64,000 nucleotides of DNA, taken from NCBI RefSeq assembly GCF_007827795.1, contig NZ_VITI01000004.1, positions 62,001 to 126,000 of the forward strand, written 5' to 3'. A model generated the notes under the pieces. It was given only the letters and a program-made list of their open reading frames with translations, did no database searches and had not been told where the DNA came from. Shown here one piece after another: positions 16,705-25,705 of the stretch (position 1 is the stretch's first letter; each line of letters begins with the position of its first letter). The stretch is from Azospirillum brasilense. GTDB lineage: Bacteria > Pseudomonadota > Alphaproteobacteria > Azospirillales > Azospirillaceae. Made by a program: the position numbers and the translations under genes.

Positions 16705-18714
16705 ATGAGCCTGTTCAACCATCTGCGGGTCGGCACCAAGATCACGGCGGCGAACGCCGGGGTTCTCCTCTTCCTGGTCGCCATCGGCGGCGTCGGGGTG
16801 TACGCACTGACGGGCGCGAAGGACGGCTTCGCGACCTATCAGACGCTGGCCCGCCAGACCACGGAGGTCGGGCGCATCCAGGCGACGATGCTGGAGGTCC
16901 AGCTCCAGGCCAAGACCTTCCTGCTGACCGGCAGCGAGGAGGCCGCCCACACGGTGGACTCGCTGGCCGCGGATCTCGACGGGCGGATCGACGAGGCCAA
17001 GACGCTGTTCACCGAGCCGACCCTGAACCGCACGGTGACCCAGATGGACGATGAGCTGGGCCAGTACCGCGAGGCCTTCGCCCGCATCATGGAGTTCCAG
17101 GCGACCCGCAACGAGGCGTCGGCGGAGCTTCTCGATCTCGGGATCAAGATGGAGAAGGCGCTGAGCAGCGTCATGGACAGCGCCTACGCGGACGGCGACA
17201 CCGAGGCCGCCTATCAGGCGGGCATGGCCGCCCGCCACTTCCTCGCCGCCCGCAACACCGCCAACCGCTTCCTGACCGACGGCATGGCGGACAGCGCCGA
17301 CAGCTTCCGCAAGGAGCTTCAGAGCGCCCGCGAGCGCGGCAACGCGATGCTCGCCAAGCTGACCGAGCTGGAGCGGCGGCGGGGCGCCTCCTCCTTCCTG
17401 GCCTACCAGCGCGTCTTCGCCACCCAGTTCGAGAAGGTGGTCGTCGCCACCACCAAGCGCGACGAGCTGGTCTCGCAGGTGCTGGAGACGCTCGGCCCGA
17501 CCGTCAACGCGCGGGTCGAGCAGCTGCGCGACGCCAGCGCCCGCCAGCAGGCGGCGCTCGGCACCACCGCCACGGAGAACATCGACCGCGCCCGGACGAT
17601 GACCACCGCCGCCGCCGCGGTCGCCGTCCTGCTCGGGCTGATCTCCGCCCTGCTGATCGGGCGCGGCCTGTCGCGGCCCATCGTCTCGATGACCGACACC
17701 ATGACCCGTCTGGCCGGCGGCGACCGCCGGGTTGACGTGCCCGGCCTGGGCCGCGGCGACGAGATCGGCGGCATGGCCAAGGCCGTCGAGGTCTTCAAGC
17801 ACAGCCTGATCGAGGCCGACCGCATGGCCGCCGCGCAGGCCGCCGAGCATGAGACCCGCCGCGAGCGGTCGGAGCGCATCGACGCCCTGACCCGCGAGTT
17901 CGACCGCATGGTGATGGAGGTGCTGTCCCGCGTCTCCTCCGCCGCCACCCAGCTCAACAGCACGGCCCAGGGCATGTCGGCCACCGCCGAGCAGACCACC
18001 CGGCAGGCCAGCGCCGTCGCCGCCGCCTCCACCCAGGCGACCGCCAACGTGGAGACCGTCGCCGCCGCCGCGGAGGAGCTCTCCAGCTCGATCCAGGAGA
18101 TCAGCCGGCAGGTCGCCCAGAGCAACAGCATCGCCGGGCAGGCGGTCAGCACCGCCGAGCGGACCGACGCCACCGTGCGCGGTCTGGTCGACGCCGCCCA
18201 GCGCATCGGCGAGGTGGTGCAGCTCATCAACGACATCGCCAGCCAGACCAACCTGCTGGCGCTCAACGCCACCATCGAGGCGGCCCGCGCGGGCGAGGCC
18301 GGCAAGGGCTTCGCCGTCGTGGCGTCGGAGGTCAAGAGCCTCGCCAACCAGACCGCCAAGGCGACCGAGGACATCTCCGGCCAGATCGCCGGCATCCAGC
18401 AGGTCAGCCGCGAGGCCGCCGGGGCCATCGCCGAGATCGGCCGCGTGATCGGCGAGATCAGCCACATCTCCACCACCATCGCCGCCGCGGTCGAGGAGCA
18501 GGGTGCGGCCACCCAGGAGATCAGCCGCAACGTTCAGCAGGCCGCCCGCGGCACGCAGGAGGTATCCGGCAACATCGCCGGGGTGACCCAGGCGGCGGAA
18601 GCCACCGGCGACGCCTCCCGCCAAGTGCTCGACGCCGCCGACGGGCTGACCGGCGAGGCGGAAGGGCTGCGCGGTTTCGTCTCCCGCTTCCTGACCGACA
18701 TGCGGGCGGCCTGA
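16705..18714 (+). CDS. Methyl-accepting chemotaxis protein with large periplasmic helical sensor
   Basis: 669 residues. TM1 is at about 12-34. A 260-residue all-helical periplasmic region of the 4HB/HBM type follows. TM2 is at about 299-322 ([15 protein letters not shown]), then a HAMP linker and a cytoplasmic signalling domain. The hairpin tip is the textbook [18 protein letters not shown] at about 513-530, which contacts CheA/CheW. No C-terminal CheR pentapeptide is seen. The ligand is unknown; HBM receptors often sense organic acids. Start ATG 16705 follows CCGGAG. Unlinked to che genes, and ended by a Rho-independent terminator. Confidence 0.95.
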   Translation: MSLFNHLRVGTKITAANAGVLLFLVAIGGVGVYALTGAKDGFATYQTLARQTTEVGRIQATMLEVQLQAKTFLLTGSEEAAHTVDSLAADLDGRIDEAKTLFTEPTLNRTVTQMDDELGQYREAFARIMEFQATRNEASAELLDLGIKMEKALSSVMDSAYADGDTEAAYQAGMAARHFLAARNTANRFLTDGMADSADSFRKELQSARERGNAMLAKLTELERRRGASSFLAYQRVFATQFEKVVVATTKRDELVSQVLETLGPTVNARVEQLRDASARQQAALGTTATENIDRARTMTTAAAAVAVLLGLISALLIGRGLSRPIVSMTDTMTRLAGGDRRVDVPGLGRGDEIGGMAKAVEVFKHSLIEADRMAAAQAAEHETRRERSERIDALTREFDRMVMEVLSRVSSAATQLNSTAQGMSATAEQTTRQASAVAAASTQATANVETVAAAAEELSSSIQEISRQVAQSNSIAGQAVSTAERTDATVRGLVDAAQRIGEVVQLINDIASQTNLLALNATIEAARAGEAGKGFAVVASEVKSLANQTAKATEDISGQIAGIQQVSREAAGAIAEIGRVIGEISHISTTIAAAVEEQGAATQEISRNVQQAARGTQEVSGNIAGVTQAAEATGDASRQVLDAADGLTGEAEGLRGFVSRFLTDMRAA

Positions 18715-18728
18715 CGGCGTTTTTCTTC

Positions 18729-18768
18729 ACCCCTCTTCCATCCGATTGCGATGGAGGAGGGGTTTTTC
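18729..18768 (+). terminator. Rho-independent terminator of the chemoreceptor gene
   Basis: A 14-bp stem, ACCCCTCTTCCATC (18729-18742) with 18750-18763 (one wobble pair), a 7-base loop and a TTTTTCTT tail. Confidence 0.9.
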
Positions 18769-18834
18769 TTGCGCCGCACCGGCCCTGTTGGGCAAATAGG
18801 GGCCGTTGCGCACCCCGGACTGCTTTATCCCATC

Positions 18835-19485
18835 ATGATCCTGTCCCCGATCCCGGCCGAGACGATGCCGGAGGCCCTGGCAACCTTCGAACGCCTGCTG
18901 GCCGGCAAGCCCCTGCCCCTCGCCGCCTTCCGGCGCATCGCCGCGACATGGCCGGTGCCCGGCGGCGTCGACACGCCGGAGCAGCGCGCCGAAGCGGTGC
19001 GGCTTGCCCATGCCCACGGCATCGGCACGCTGGACGAGCCGCCGAACGCCTCCTTCATGTGGGACGGCGAGGTCATCCGCACCGACGTGGAATCGACCGT
19101 CATCGTGCATGAGGTGGCCCACTGGCTGGTCGCGGCGCCCGAGCGCCGTCCGCTCTACGACTTCGGCCTGGGGCCGGGGCCGGAGACGACGCTGCGCAAG
19201 GAGGCGCGCAGCCAGCAGAAGCTGACCTTCGAGGACTGCATGCACGAGGAGCAGCAGACCTCCCTCCTCGGCGTGCTGTGGGAGGCCGAGCTGGGCCAGC
19301 CGGCGATCCTCGCCTTCCTGGAGCAGAACTGGATGGAGCGCTGGGAGCGGGAGAGCACCGCCGCCTTCTTCATCCGCCATGTCGAGGAACTCTTCACCCG
19401 CGGCCTGATCGACGCCGAGGGCCGCCCGTCCACGGCGCGCGCCTGGGCTGACCAGCGGGCAGACGAACGGATGCGGGCTGCCTGA
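18835..19485 (+). CDS. HExxH protein resembling elongation factor P hydroxylase (EpmC-like)
   Basis: 216 residues. His92-Glu93-x-x-His96 lies in STVIVHEVAHWLVA, followed by ERRPLYDFG and an FED...EEQQTSLLG block. The order HE-AHW...RR...D(F/Y)G...FED...E..(Q/S)..L is the pattern I know from EpmC (YfcM), which hydroxylates the modified lysine of EF-P and holds metal through HExxH. The N-terminal 75 residues are unlike E. coli EpmC. The match is by eye and partial, so a zincin-like metalloprotease is the other option. No epmA/epmB/efp gene is nearby. ATG 18835 was chosen because the earlier in-frame ATG (18751) lies inside the preceding terminator. Confidence 0.6.
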   Translation: MILSPIPAETMPEALATFERLLAGKPLPLAAFRRIAATWPVPGGVDTPEQRAEAVRLAHAHGIGTLDEPPNASFMWDGEVIRTDVESTVIVHEVAHWLVAAPERRPLYDFGLGPGPETTLRKEARSQQKLTFEDCMHEEQQTSLLGVLWEAELGQPAILAFLEQNWMERWERESTAAFFIRHVEELFTRGLIDAEGRPSTARAWADQRADERMRAA

Positions 19486-19536
19486 AATTTGCACTGCCCA
19501 TAAATCAATCATAATACCCCTGGAGGCTGGACCGTC

Positions 19537-20703
19537 ATGACCCGCAACCTGCTTACGCTGGCCTCCGCGCTGGCCCTGCTCGCCACCCCGGCGGCGGCGG
19601 ACACGCTGAAGATCGGCATGATCACCACCCTGTCCGGCCCCGGCGCGGGTCTGGGCATCGACATCCGCGACGGCTTCGCGCTGGCGGTGGAGCATGCGGG
19701 CGGCAAGCTGGGCGGGCAGGACACCCAGGTCATCGAGGCGGACGACCAGCAGAAGCCGGACGTCGCCGTCGGCCTCGCCAACCGCATGGTCGAGCGCGAC
19801 CGCGTGCAGGTGGTGACCGGCGTGGTCTGGTCGAACCTCGCGTTGGCGATGCTGCCGACGCTGGCCGGCGGGCAGACCTTCTTCATCAGCCCCAACGCCG
19901 GCCCGTCGCAGCTGGCGGGCGCGCAGTGCAACCCGTACTTCTTCAACGCCGCCTACCAGAACGACCAGATCCACGAGGCCGTGGGCAAGCATGTCCAGGA
20001 CGAGGGCTTCAAGAAGGTCTATCTGATGGCCCCCAACTACCCGGCGGGCAAGGACGGGCTGGCCGGCTTCAAGCGCTACTACAAGGGCGAGGTCGCGGGC
20101 GAGGTCTACACCCAGGTCGGGCAGCTCGACTACGCGGCGGAGTTGGCGCAGCTCAAGGCCGCGGCGCCGGACGCCGTCTACGTCTTCTACCCCGGCGGCA
20201 TGGGCATCAACTTCATCAAGCAGTATGAGCAGGCCGGGCTGAAGGGTGCGGTGCCGCTGTTCGGCCCCGGCTTCTCCTTCGACCAGGACATCCTGGCGGC
20301 GGTCGGCGAGTCCGCGCTCGGCGTGAAGAACTCGGCGCAGTGGAGCCCCGACCTCGACAACGCCGCAAACAGGAAGTTCGTCGCCGACTTCAAGGCCAAG
20401 TACGGGCGCATCCCGTCCATGTACGCGGCCCAGGGCTACGACACGGCGCTGCTGATCGACACGGCGGTGAAGGCGGTCGGCGGCAACCTGAAGGACAAGG
20501 ACAAGCTGCGCGCCGCGCTGGCCTCGGCCAAGCTGCAGAGTCTGCGCGGCGAGGTGGCCTTCAACACCAACCACTACCCGATCCACAACATCTACCTGCG
20601 CGAGGTGGTGAAGGGCGCCAACGGTGCGGTGACCAACAAGACCGTCGCCACGGTCTTCACCAACCACGCCGACGCCTATGTCAAAGACTGCCCGATGAAG
20701 TGA
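19537..20703 (+). CDS. livK: Branched-chain-amino-acid-type ABC transporter substrate-binding protein
   Basis: Periplasmic binding protein of the HAAT family, 388 residues. A signal peptide (LLTLASALALLATPAAA) is cleaved near 21. The mature start DTLKIGMITTLSGPGAGLG is the family hallmark; GIDIRDGFALAVEHAGGKLGG follows. The ligand may be leucine-type amino acids or an aromatic/organic acid; many members of this family bind aromatic acids. TGGAGG precedes the ATG. It leads the locus and lies 22 bases before livH; livM-G-F resume 5 kb downstream. The symbol is by type only. Confidence 0.9.
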   Translation: MTRNLLTLASALALLATPAAADTLKIGMITTLSGPGAGLGIDIRDGFALAVEHAGGKLGGQDTQVIEADDQQKPDVAVGLANRMVERDRVQVVTGVVWSNLALAMLPTLAGGQTFFISPNAGPSQLAGAQCNPYFFNAAYQNDQIHEAVGKHVQDEGFKKVYLMAPNYPAGKDGLAGFKRYYKGEVAGEVYTQVGQLDYAAELAQLKAAAPDAVYVFYPGGMGINFIKQYEQAGLKGAVPLFGPGFSFDQDILAAVGESALGVKNSAQWSPDLDNAANRKFVADFKAKYGRIPSMYAAQGYDTALLIDTAVKAVGGNLKDKDKLRAALASAKLQSLRGEVAFNTNHYPIHNIYLREVVKGANGAVTNKTVATVFTNHADAYVKDCPMK

Positions 20704-20725
20704 GGCGCAGCCAGGACGCCGGAGA

Positions 20726-21640
20726 ATGGACGCGCTCCTCCTCGTCGAACAGGGTCTGAACGGGCTTCAGCTCGGGGTGATGCTGTTCCTGATGGCCGCC
20801 GGGCTGACGCTCGTCTTCGGCATCATGGACCTCATCAACCTCGCCCACGGCACCTTCTACATGGTCGGCGCCTACCTGACGGCGGCGCTGGTCCCGGTGC
20901 TGGACAGCTTCCCCCTGGCGCTGGCGGCGGCGGTGCTGCTGACGGCGCTGCTGGGGCTGGTGGTGGAGGCGGTGGCTCTGCGCACGCTCTACCGCCGCGA
21001 CCACCTGGATCAGGTGCTGGCGACTTTCGGGCTGATCCTGTTCTTCAACGAGCTGGTGAAGATCGTCTTCGGCCCGGTCCCCATCTTCCTGAACCCGCCG
21101 GCGGCGCTGGCCGGGACGGTGGACCTGTTCGGCCTGAAATATCCGGCCTTCCGGCTGGCGATCCTCGCCGTCGGCATCGCCGTGGCGGTGTTCCTGTGGC
21201 TGCTGATCGCCCGCACGCGGGTCGGCATGCTGATCCGCGCCGGGGCCACCAACCGCGAGATGGTGATGGCGCTGGGGGTGGATGTCCGACGGTTGTTCGG
21301 GCTGGTCTTCGCGCTGGGCTGCGGGCTGGCCGGGCTGGCCGGCGCGATGGCCGGGCCGGTGCTGGCCGTGCAGGTCGGCATGGGCGAGCAGATCCTTATC
21401 CTGACCTTCGTGGTCATCGTGATCGGCGGCATCGGCTCGATCCGCGGGGCGCTGGCCGGCGCCCTGCTGGTCGGCATGGTGGACACGCTGGGCCGCGCCC
21501 TGCTGCCCGCCGCCTTCCGTCTGGTGATGGACGCCGCCAACGCCAGCGCCGCCGGGGCGGCTTTGGCCTCCATGGCGATCTACGTGCTGATGGCGGTGGT
21601 TCTGGCGATCAAGCCAAAGGGGCTGTTCCCCGCCCATTGA
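20726..21640 (+). CDS. livH: Branched-chain-amino-acid-type ABC transporter permease (LivH type)
   Basis: Inner-membrane permease of 304 residues, about 8 helices. The FGIMDLINLAHGTFYMVGAYL segment and the GGIGSIRGALAGALLVG loop are the LivH signatures. It pairs with the LivM-type permease encoded at 25.7 kb. It is co-directional with livK (22-base gap). The following gene, queC, is on the other strand and ends 9 bases away, so a livK-livH transcript would read into queC antisense unless terminated; no hairpin is visible there. Confidence 0.93.
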   Translation: MDALLLVEQGLNGLQLGVMLFLMAAGLTLVFGIMDLINLAHGTFYMVGAYLTAALVPVLDSFPLALAAAVLLTALLGLVVEAVALRTLYRRDHLDQVLATFGLILFFNELVKIVFGPVPIFLNPPAALAGTVDLFGLKYPAFRLAILAVGIAVAVFLWLLIARTRVGMLIRAGATNREMVMALGVDVRRLFGLVFALGCGLAGLAGAMAGPVLAVQVGMGEQILILTFVVIVIGGIGSIRGALAGALLVGMVDTLGRALLPAAFRLVMDAANASAAGAALASMAIYVLMAVVLAIKPKGLFPAH

Positions 21641-21649
21641 CGGCGTGTG

Positions 21650-22345
21650 TCACGCCCCGCCATAAGCCACCGGATCGGCCAGCCCGGCCTCCTGGAAGCC
21701 CTTCAGCCGCAGCAGGCAGCTGTCGCAGGACCCGCAGGCGGTGCCGTCGGGCGCCGGGTCGTAGCAGGAGTGGGTCAGGCCGTAATCCACGCCCAGCTCC
21801 AGCCCGCGGCGGATGATGCCCGCCTTGTCGAGCGTCATCAGCGGGGCGTGGATCGTGAACCGGCTGGTGCCCTCCACCCCCGCCTTGGTGGCGAGGTTCG
21901 CCATGGCCTCGAAGGCGGCGATGTATTCGGGGCGGCAGTCCGGATAGCCGGAATAGTCCAGCGCGTTCACGCCGATGAAGATGTCCGACGCCTGCAGCGT
22001 CTCCGCCCAGGCCAGCGCGAAGGACAGGAACACCGTGTTGCGCGCCGGGACGTAGGTCACCGGGATGCCCGTCCCCAGATCCGCCGCGCTGGCGTGCTTG
22101 GGCACGGCGATGGCGTCGGTCAGTGCCGAGCCGCCGAAGGCCCGCAGATCGATGTCAGCGATGACGTGGCGGTCCACCGCCATGGCCGCGGCGACGCGCC
22201 TGGCCGCTTCCAGCTCCACCGCGTGGCGCTGGCCGTAGCGGAAGCTGAGCGCGTTCAGCCGGTAGCCCTGGTCCCGGGCGATCGCCAGCACCGTCGTGGA
22301 ATCCAGCCCGCCGCTGACCAGCACCACCGCGTTCCTTGCGTTCAT
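21650..22345 (-). CDS. queC: 7-cyano-7-deazaguanine synthase
   Basis: Makes preQ0 from 7-carboxy-7-deazaguanine, ammonia and ATP in queuosine synthesis. 231 residues, cytoplasmic. The PP-loop is SGGLDS at 11-16. The C-terminal zinc site is the Cys set in [19 protein letters not shown] (about 188-206). The start ATG 22345 begins the conserved NAVVLVSGG strand; an upstream in-frame extension is unconserved. No queD/E/F lies in the window. It interrupts the transporter genes in the opposite direction. Confidence 0.95.
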   Translation of the reverse strand: MNARNAVVLVSGGLDSTTVLAIARDQGYRLNALSFRYGQRHAVELEAARRVAAAMAVDRHVIADIDLRAFGGSALTDAIAVPKHASAADLGTGIPVTYVPARNTVFLSFALAWAETLQASDIFIGVNALDYSGYPDCRPEYIAAFEAMANLATKAGVEGTSRFTIHAPLMTLDKAGIIRRGLELGVDYGLTHSCYDPAPDGTACGSCDSCLLRLKGFQEAGLADPVAYGGA

Positions 22346-22613
22346 GTCCTTGCCCTTTCCCCATGCCCCCGGCCGGCCCGGCATAATCCCGTCCAGCCGG
22401 CGGGTCAACGGCCATGGCCGCTTGTGCAGGGCCGCTCGTGGTAGCCCGCCTACAAGGGCCAGCCGCCGAAGCCCCTCCGCACCGCTCCAGAATCCCCGCA
22501 GCTGTTAACTCTTCGGCAATTTCCCTGTAACATTGTTGTTAAGACGACAAACATTCAGAAGGCGGAAGCATACCGGCACACAGGCTTATGCCGGTCGCAA
22601 GGGAGCTATTGCC

Positions 22614-24017
22614 GTGAATGCAATCCATTCGCCCCCCTCCGTCCAGGAAGGGCCTGCCGAATCCACCTGCTCCGGCCCCACTTCCCACTGCACCAGCGCC
22701 ACGAAGGCAGCGGAGTGCCGGTCGTCCTGCCATCTGAACGACGCGGCCTTTCGAGACAGAGCCCGCGATATCCTTTCCAGCGGAAGGACCGTCACCGCCG
22801 GCGCCGTTCATCTGATCGGTCTGGAAGACATCCGGGACCATCTGGGCAAACGGTGGGAGACCGTGAAGGAACGGGTGCGGGACTACACGGGCCGCCTGCT
22901 CGAAAAGATGCTGTCCCCGCAGGATGTGTGGTTCCGGCATGGGGAAGCCCAGTTCATCATCGTGTTCGCCCATGCCGACATAAAGGCCGCCCAACTGATT
23001 TGCGGCAAGATCGTCGAAACCCTCCATCAGACGCTGCTCGGCCACAGCGACACCAGCCAGATCACCGTCAAGACCGCCCTGATGGAAATCGACGGCAGCA
23101 TCGCCATCGGCAGCGCCCGCCTGGACGATCTGCTCCACCGGGCCGCCGGCCAGCCGGAGCGCCAGGCGGATCGCACCGACCCGACGGCCCAGCCAACTGC
23201 CCAGCCGCAGGCCGAGGAGCGGCGGCGGCCCTCGCTGGCCGGTTTCGCTCTCGACAACGGCGAACCGTCGCTGCAGCCGAAGGTGCTGTTCCGCCCGGTC
23301 TACGATGTGAAGAACAAGGTGATCTCCACCTACACCTGCCGTCCGGATCTCCACACCTGCCGTCACATCAACCAGATCACGCTGGACGACGTCCTGCAGG
23401 AAGAAGCCATTTTCGATTACGATATGGAAACCCTGTGCCACGCCATCAGCACCTACAATGAACTGTACAAGAACAAATTCCGTTACGCCCAGACCATTCC
23501 GGTCCACTTCGAAACCCTTGCCTCGGCGCGGCGGCGGCGGGAGTATCTCCAGTCGTGCCGGATGATCCCCAATTACTTGATCCCCTTCCTGGCCTTCGAG
23601 TTTGAAGGGCTTCCGCAGGGCATTCCCAACGGGAGGCTGGCCGAGATGGTCACCATGCTGCGCCCCTTCGGCCGCGCCGCCATCGTCATCCTGCGGGAAT
23701 ACACCACCGACATCGCGGTCTATGCCAACGCCGGCGTCAAGGGGGTGGGGCTGTCCATGGATTTCCGGGACGGCGACCAGCGCTGCATCGACAAGATCAA
23801 CGCCTTCTGCCCTGCCCCGCGCAAGCATGGCCTGTTCGCCTATCTGGACGGCGTCCGGAACGTCGAGCAATTCCAGGCCGCGATCGAAGCCGGGGCGGCC
23901 TATATCGGTGGCGCCGTGGTCGGCAAGGATTCCGACGTTCCCGAACACATGCGGCGTTGCACCGAAAGGCAAATGCTGATGAGGGCCAGAGTAAAAGCAC
24001 GGCGCAAGTCGGCATAA
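22614..24017 (+). CDS. Degenerate GGDEF-EAL-like protein, first of a tandem pair
   Basis: 467 residues. GTG 22614 was chosen because AAGGGAG lies at 22599-22605. No signal peptide or membrane helix. Residues about 45-165 look like a GGDEF fold: VWFRHGEAQFIIVFAHAD aligns with the RYGGDEF strand-turn, but the motif reads GEAQF. From about 220 the order of blocks follows EAL domains (FRPVYDVKNKV, FDYDMETLCHA, IPVHFETLAS, LAFEFEGLP, GVKGVGL, AYLDGVRNVEQF, GAAYIGGAVVG), yet the EAL motif and metal acids are absent (STYTCR instead). Inferred role: non-enzymatic c-di-GMP-type scaffold or receptor. About 60% identical by eye to the next gene. Confidence 0.6.
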   Translation: MNAIHSPPSVQEGPAESTCSGPTSHCTSATKAAECRSSCHLNDAAFRDRARDILSSGRTVTAGAVHLIGLEDIRDHLGKRWETVKERVRDYTGRLLEKMLSPQDVWFRHGEAQFIIVFAHADIKAAQLICGKIVETLHQTLLGHSDTSQITVKTALMEIDGSIAIGSARLDDLLHRAAGQPERQADRTDPTAQPTAQPQAEERRRPSLAGFALDNGEPSLQPKVLFRPVYDVKNKVISTYTCRPDLHTCRHINQITLDDVLQEEAIFDYDMETLCHAISTYNELYKNKFRYAQTIPVHFETLASARRRREYLQSCRMIPNYLIPFLAFEFEGLPQGIPNGRLAEMVTMLRPFGRAAIVILREYTTDIAVYANAGVKGVGLSMDFRDGDQRCIDKINAFCPAPRKHGLFAYLDGVRNVEQFQAAIEAGAAYIGGAVVGKDSDVPEHMRRCTERQMLMRARVKARRKSA

Positions 24018-24212
24018 GCGGGTTCGGCAGAGACGCGCTCCTTTTCGCATAGATCGTCTGCAGAAGCCGGCGCGACGTCTCCGTTAACGCATTAGCAAGT
24101 GCGAAAGGATCATCCTGGTTGTGCAGTCGATCCATTCATGTTCGCACCCATTCCAGGCGGCTGCCCTGCCTTTGGGTTCGCGCTCCCCACAACCGGAAAG
24201 GGAAGCTCGGCC

Positions 24213-25586
24213 ATGGTTTCACACCATCCCTCCGGTCCGGACGGTGTTCCACTGGAACAGGATGACGGCCCAACTCCGTCCTCGGCCCCGTCCTCCACCC
24301 AGTCCATCGACGAGTCCTTCAAGGAGCGCGCTCGGCAGATCCTGTCGCACGGCCAGACGATCACCGCGGGGTCCGTTCACCTGATCGGTCTCGACGAAAT
24401 CCGGAAAGAGTTGGGTGACCGCTGGGAGAGCGTGAACGAGCGGGTGCACGTCTACACCGAGCGCATGCTCAAGAAGGTACTGTCGCCGCGCGACGTCTGG
24501 TTCCGCTATGGTGAGAACCACTACATCATCGTCTTCGCCCAGGCCGACCGGAGGTCGGCGCAGCTGACCTGCAGCAAGGTGATGGAAAGCCTGCACCAGG
24601 CGTTGCTGGGCCACGCCGACACGCGGCGCATCACCGTCAAGACCGCGGTGGTCGATGTCGGCGGCGGAGTCGCCCTGGACACCGCGCGGCTGGCCGACCT
24701 GCTCAAGGACGCCGTCCATGGCCCGGAAGGCACCGCCGCGGCCTCCCCCCCGCCAACCGACGCCGCCGTTCCCGCGGTGGAGGCGCGGCGCACGCACTGG
24801 ACCGAGATGCCGGCGGACACCGTCACGCCGCAGCTTCGGCCCAAGGTGCTGTTCCGTCCGGTCTTCGACGTGAAGCACAAGGTGGTGTCCACCTACTGCT
24901 GCCGCACCGACGCGGACACCGCCCGCTATCTGAACTGCATGGACGCCTTCGACCCGGAGCGCGAGGAGGCGGTCTTCGACCTGGACATGGAGACGCTGAG
25001 CTTGGCCGTCAGCACCTACAACGAGCTGTACGCCAACAAATTCCGCTACGCCCAGACCATCCCCGTCCATTTCGGCACGCTCGCCTCCAGCCGGCGGCGG
25101 CGGGAATACATCCAGGCCTGCCGGATGATCCCGCGCGTGCTGATGCCCTTCCTCGCCTTCGAACTGGACGGGCTGCCGACCGGCGTTCCCTACGGCCGGC
25201 TGGCGGAGATCGTGGCGATGCTGCGCCCCTTCGCCCGCGCCGCCATGGTCATCCTGCACGACGACGCGGGCGACCTGTCGGTCTACGCCACCGCCGGCGT
25301 AAAGGGGGTCGGGCTGCGGCTGGACGGGCGGGAGGACGAGCCGCACATCCTGGAGCGGGTGCAGACCTTCTGCCCCGGCCCGCGCAAGTTCGGCATGTTC
25401 GCCTATGTGGACGGCGTGCGCACCCCGGTGGAGCTGGAGGCTGCGGAGGCCGCGGGCGCCGCCTATCTGAGCGGTCCCATCGTCGGTGAGGATTCGGAGG
25501 TGCCGGAGCATATGAAGCGCTGCACCGAACGCCAGCTCCTCCAGCGGTCGCGGCGCCGCCGCCACCACGGCGCGCCCTGGGGCTAA
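24213..25586 (+). CDS. Degenerate GGDEF-EAL-like protein, second of a tandem pair
   Basis: 457 residues, paralogue of the preceding gene. ATG 24213 follows GGGAAG. The GGDEF-equivalent reads GENHY in VWFRYGENHYIIVF (about residues 96-109). EAL-equivalent blocks run from FRPVFDVKHKV (about 214) to YLSGPIVGEDSE (near 430), with STYCCR where EAL should stand. The best conserved part between the two copies is the YANKFRYAQTIPVHF...RRRREY...CRMIP stretch. The C-terminus is very basic (RSRRRRHH). Probably soluble and cytoplasmic. A 195-base gap from the first copy means they may or may not share a transcript. No response-regulator or PAS part is present. Confidence 0.6.
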   Translation: MVSHHPSGPDGVPLEQDDGPTPSSAPSSTQSIDESFKERARQILSHGQTITAGSVHLIGLDEIRKELGDRWESVNERVHVYTERMLKKVLSPRDVWFRYGENHYIIVFAQADRRSAQLTCSKVMESLHQALLGHADTRRITVKTAVVDVGGGVALDTARLADLLKDAVHGPEGTAAASPPPTDAAVPAVEARRTHWTEMPADTVTPQLRPKVLFRPVFDVKHKVVSTYCCRTDADTARYLNCMDAFDPEREEAVFDLDMETLSLAVSTYNELYANKFRYAQTIPVHFGTLASSRRRREYIQACRMIPRVLMPFLAFELDGLPTGVPYGRLAEIVAMLRPFARAAMVILHDDAGDLSVYATAGVKGVGLRLDGREDEPHILERVQTFCPGPRKFGMFAYVDGVRTPVELEAAEAAGAAYLSGPIVGEDSEVPEHMKRCTERQLLQRSRRRRHHGAPWG

Positions 25587-25658
25587 GCGGGCGGGCACGC
25601 GCTGTCGGCGCGACCTTTTGTGTTCAAGCCCGCCCATCTGTGCGAAAAGACGGGCCTA

Positions 25659-25685
25659 CCGATTGGCCTGCCGATTGGTTGACCA
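25659..25685. repeat. Two CCGATTGG units before livM
   Basis: CCGATTGGCCTG is followed directly by CCGATTGGTTG. The units lie between two candidate livM start codons and resemble those at 15.2 and 54.2 kb. Confidence 0.5.
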
Positions 25686-25705
25686 CCCCTCTTTTCCGGC
25701 CCTCC

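Noticed and set aside
16684..18624. A 646-codon Gly/Ala/Leu-rich open frame antisense to the chemoreceptor
   Set aside because: Mirror image of the MCP codon pattern; no ribosome site or recognisable domain.
18751..18834. Upstream in-frame start for the EpmC-like gene
   Set aside because: It lies within the stem of the preceding Rho-independent terminator and adds unconserved residues.
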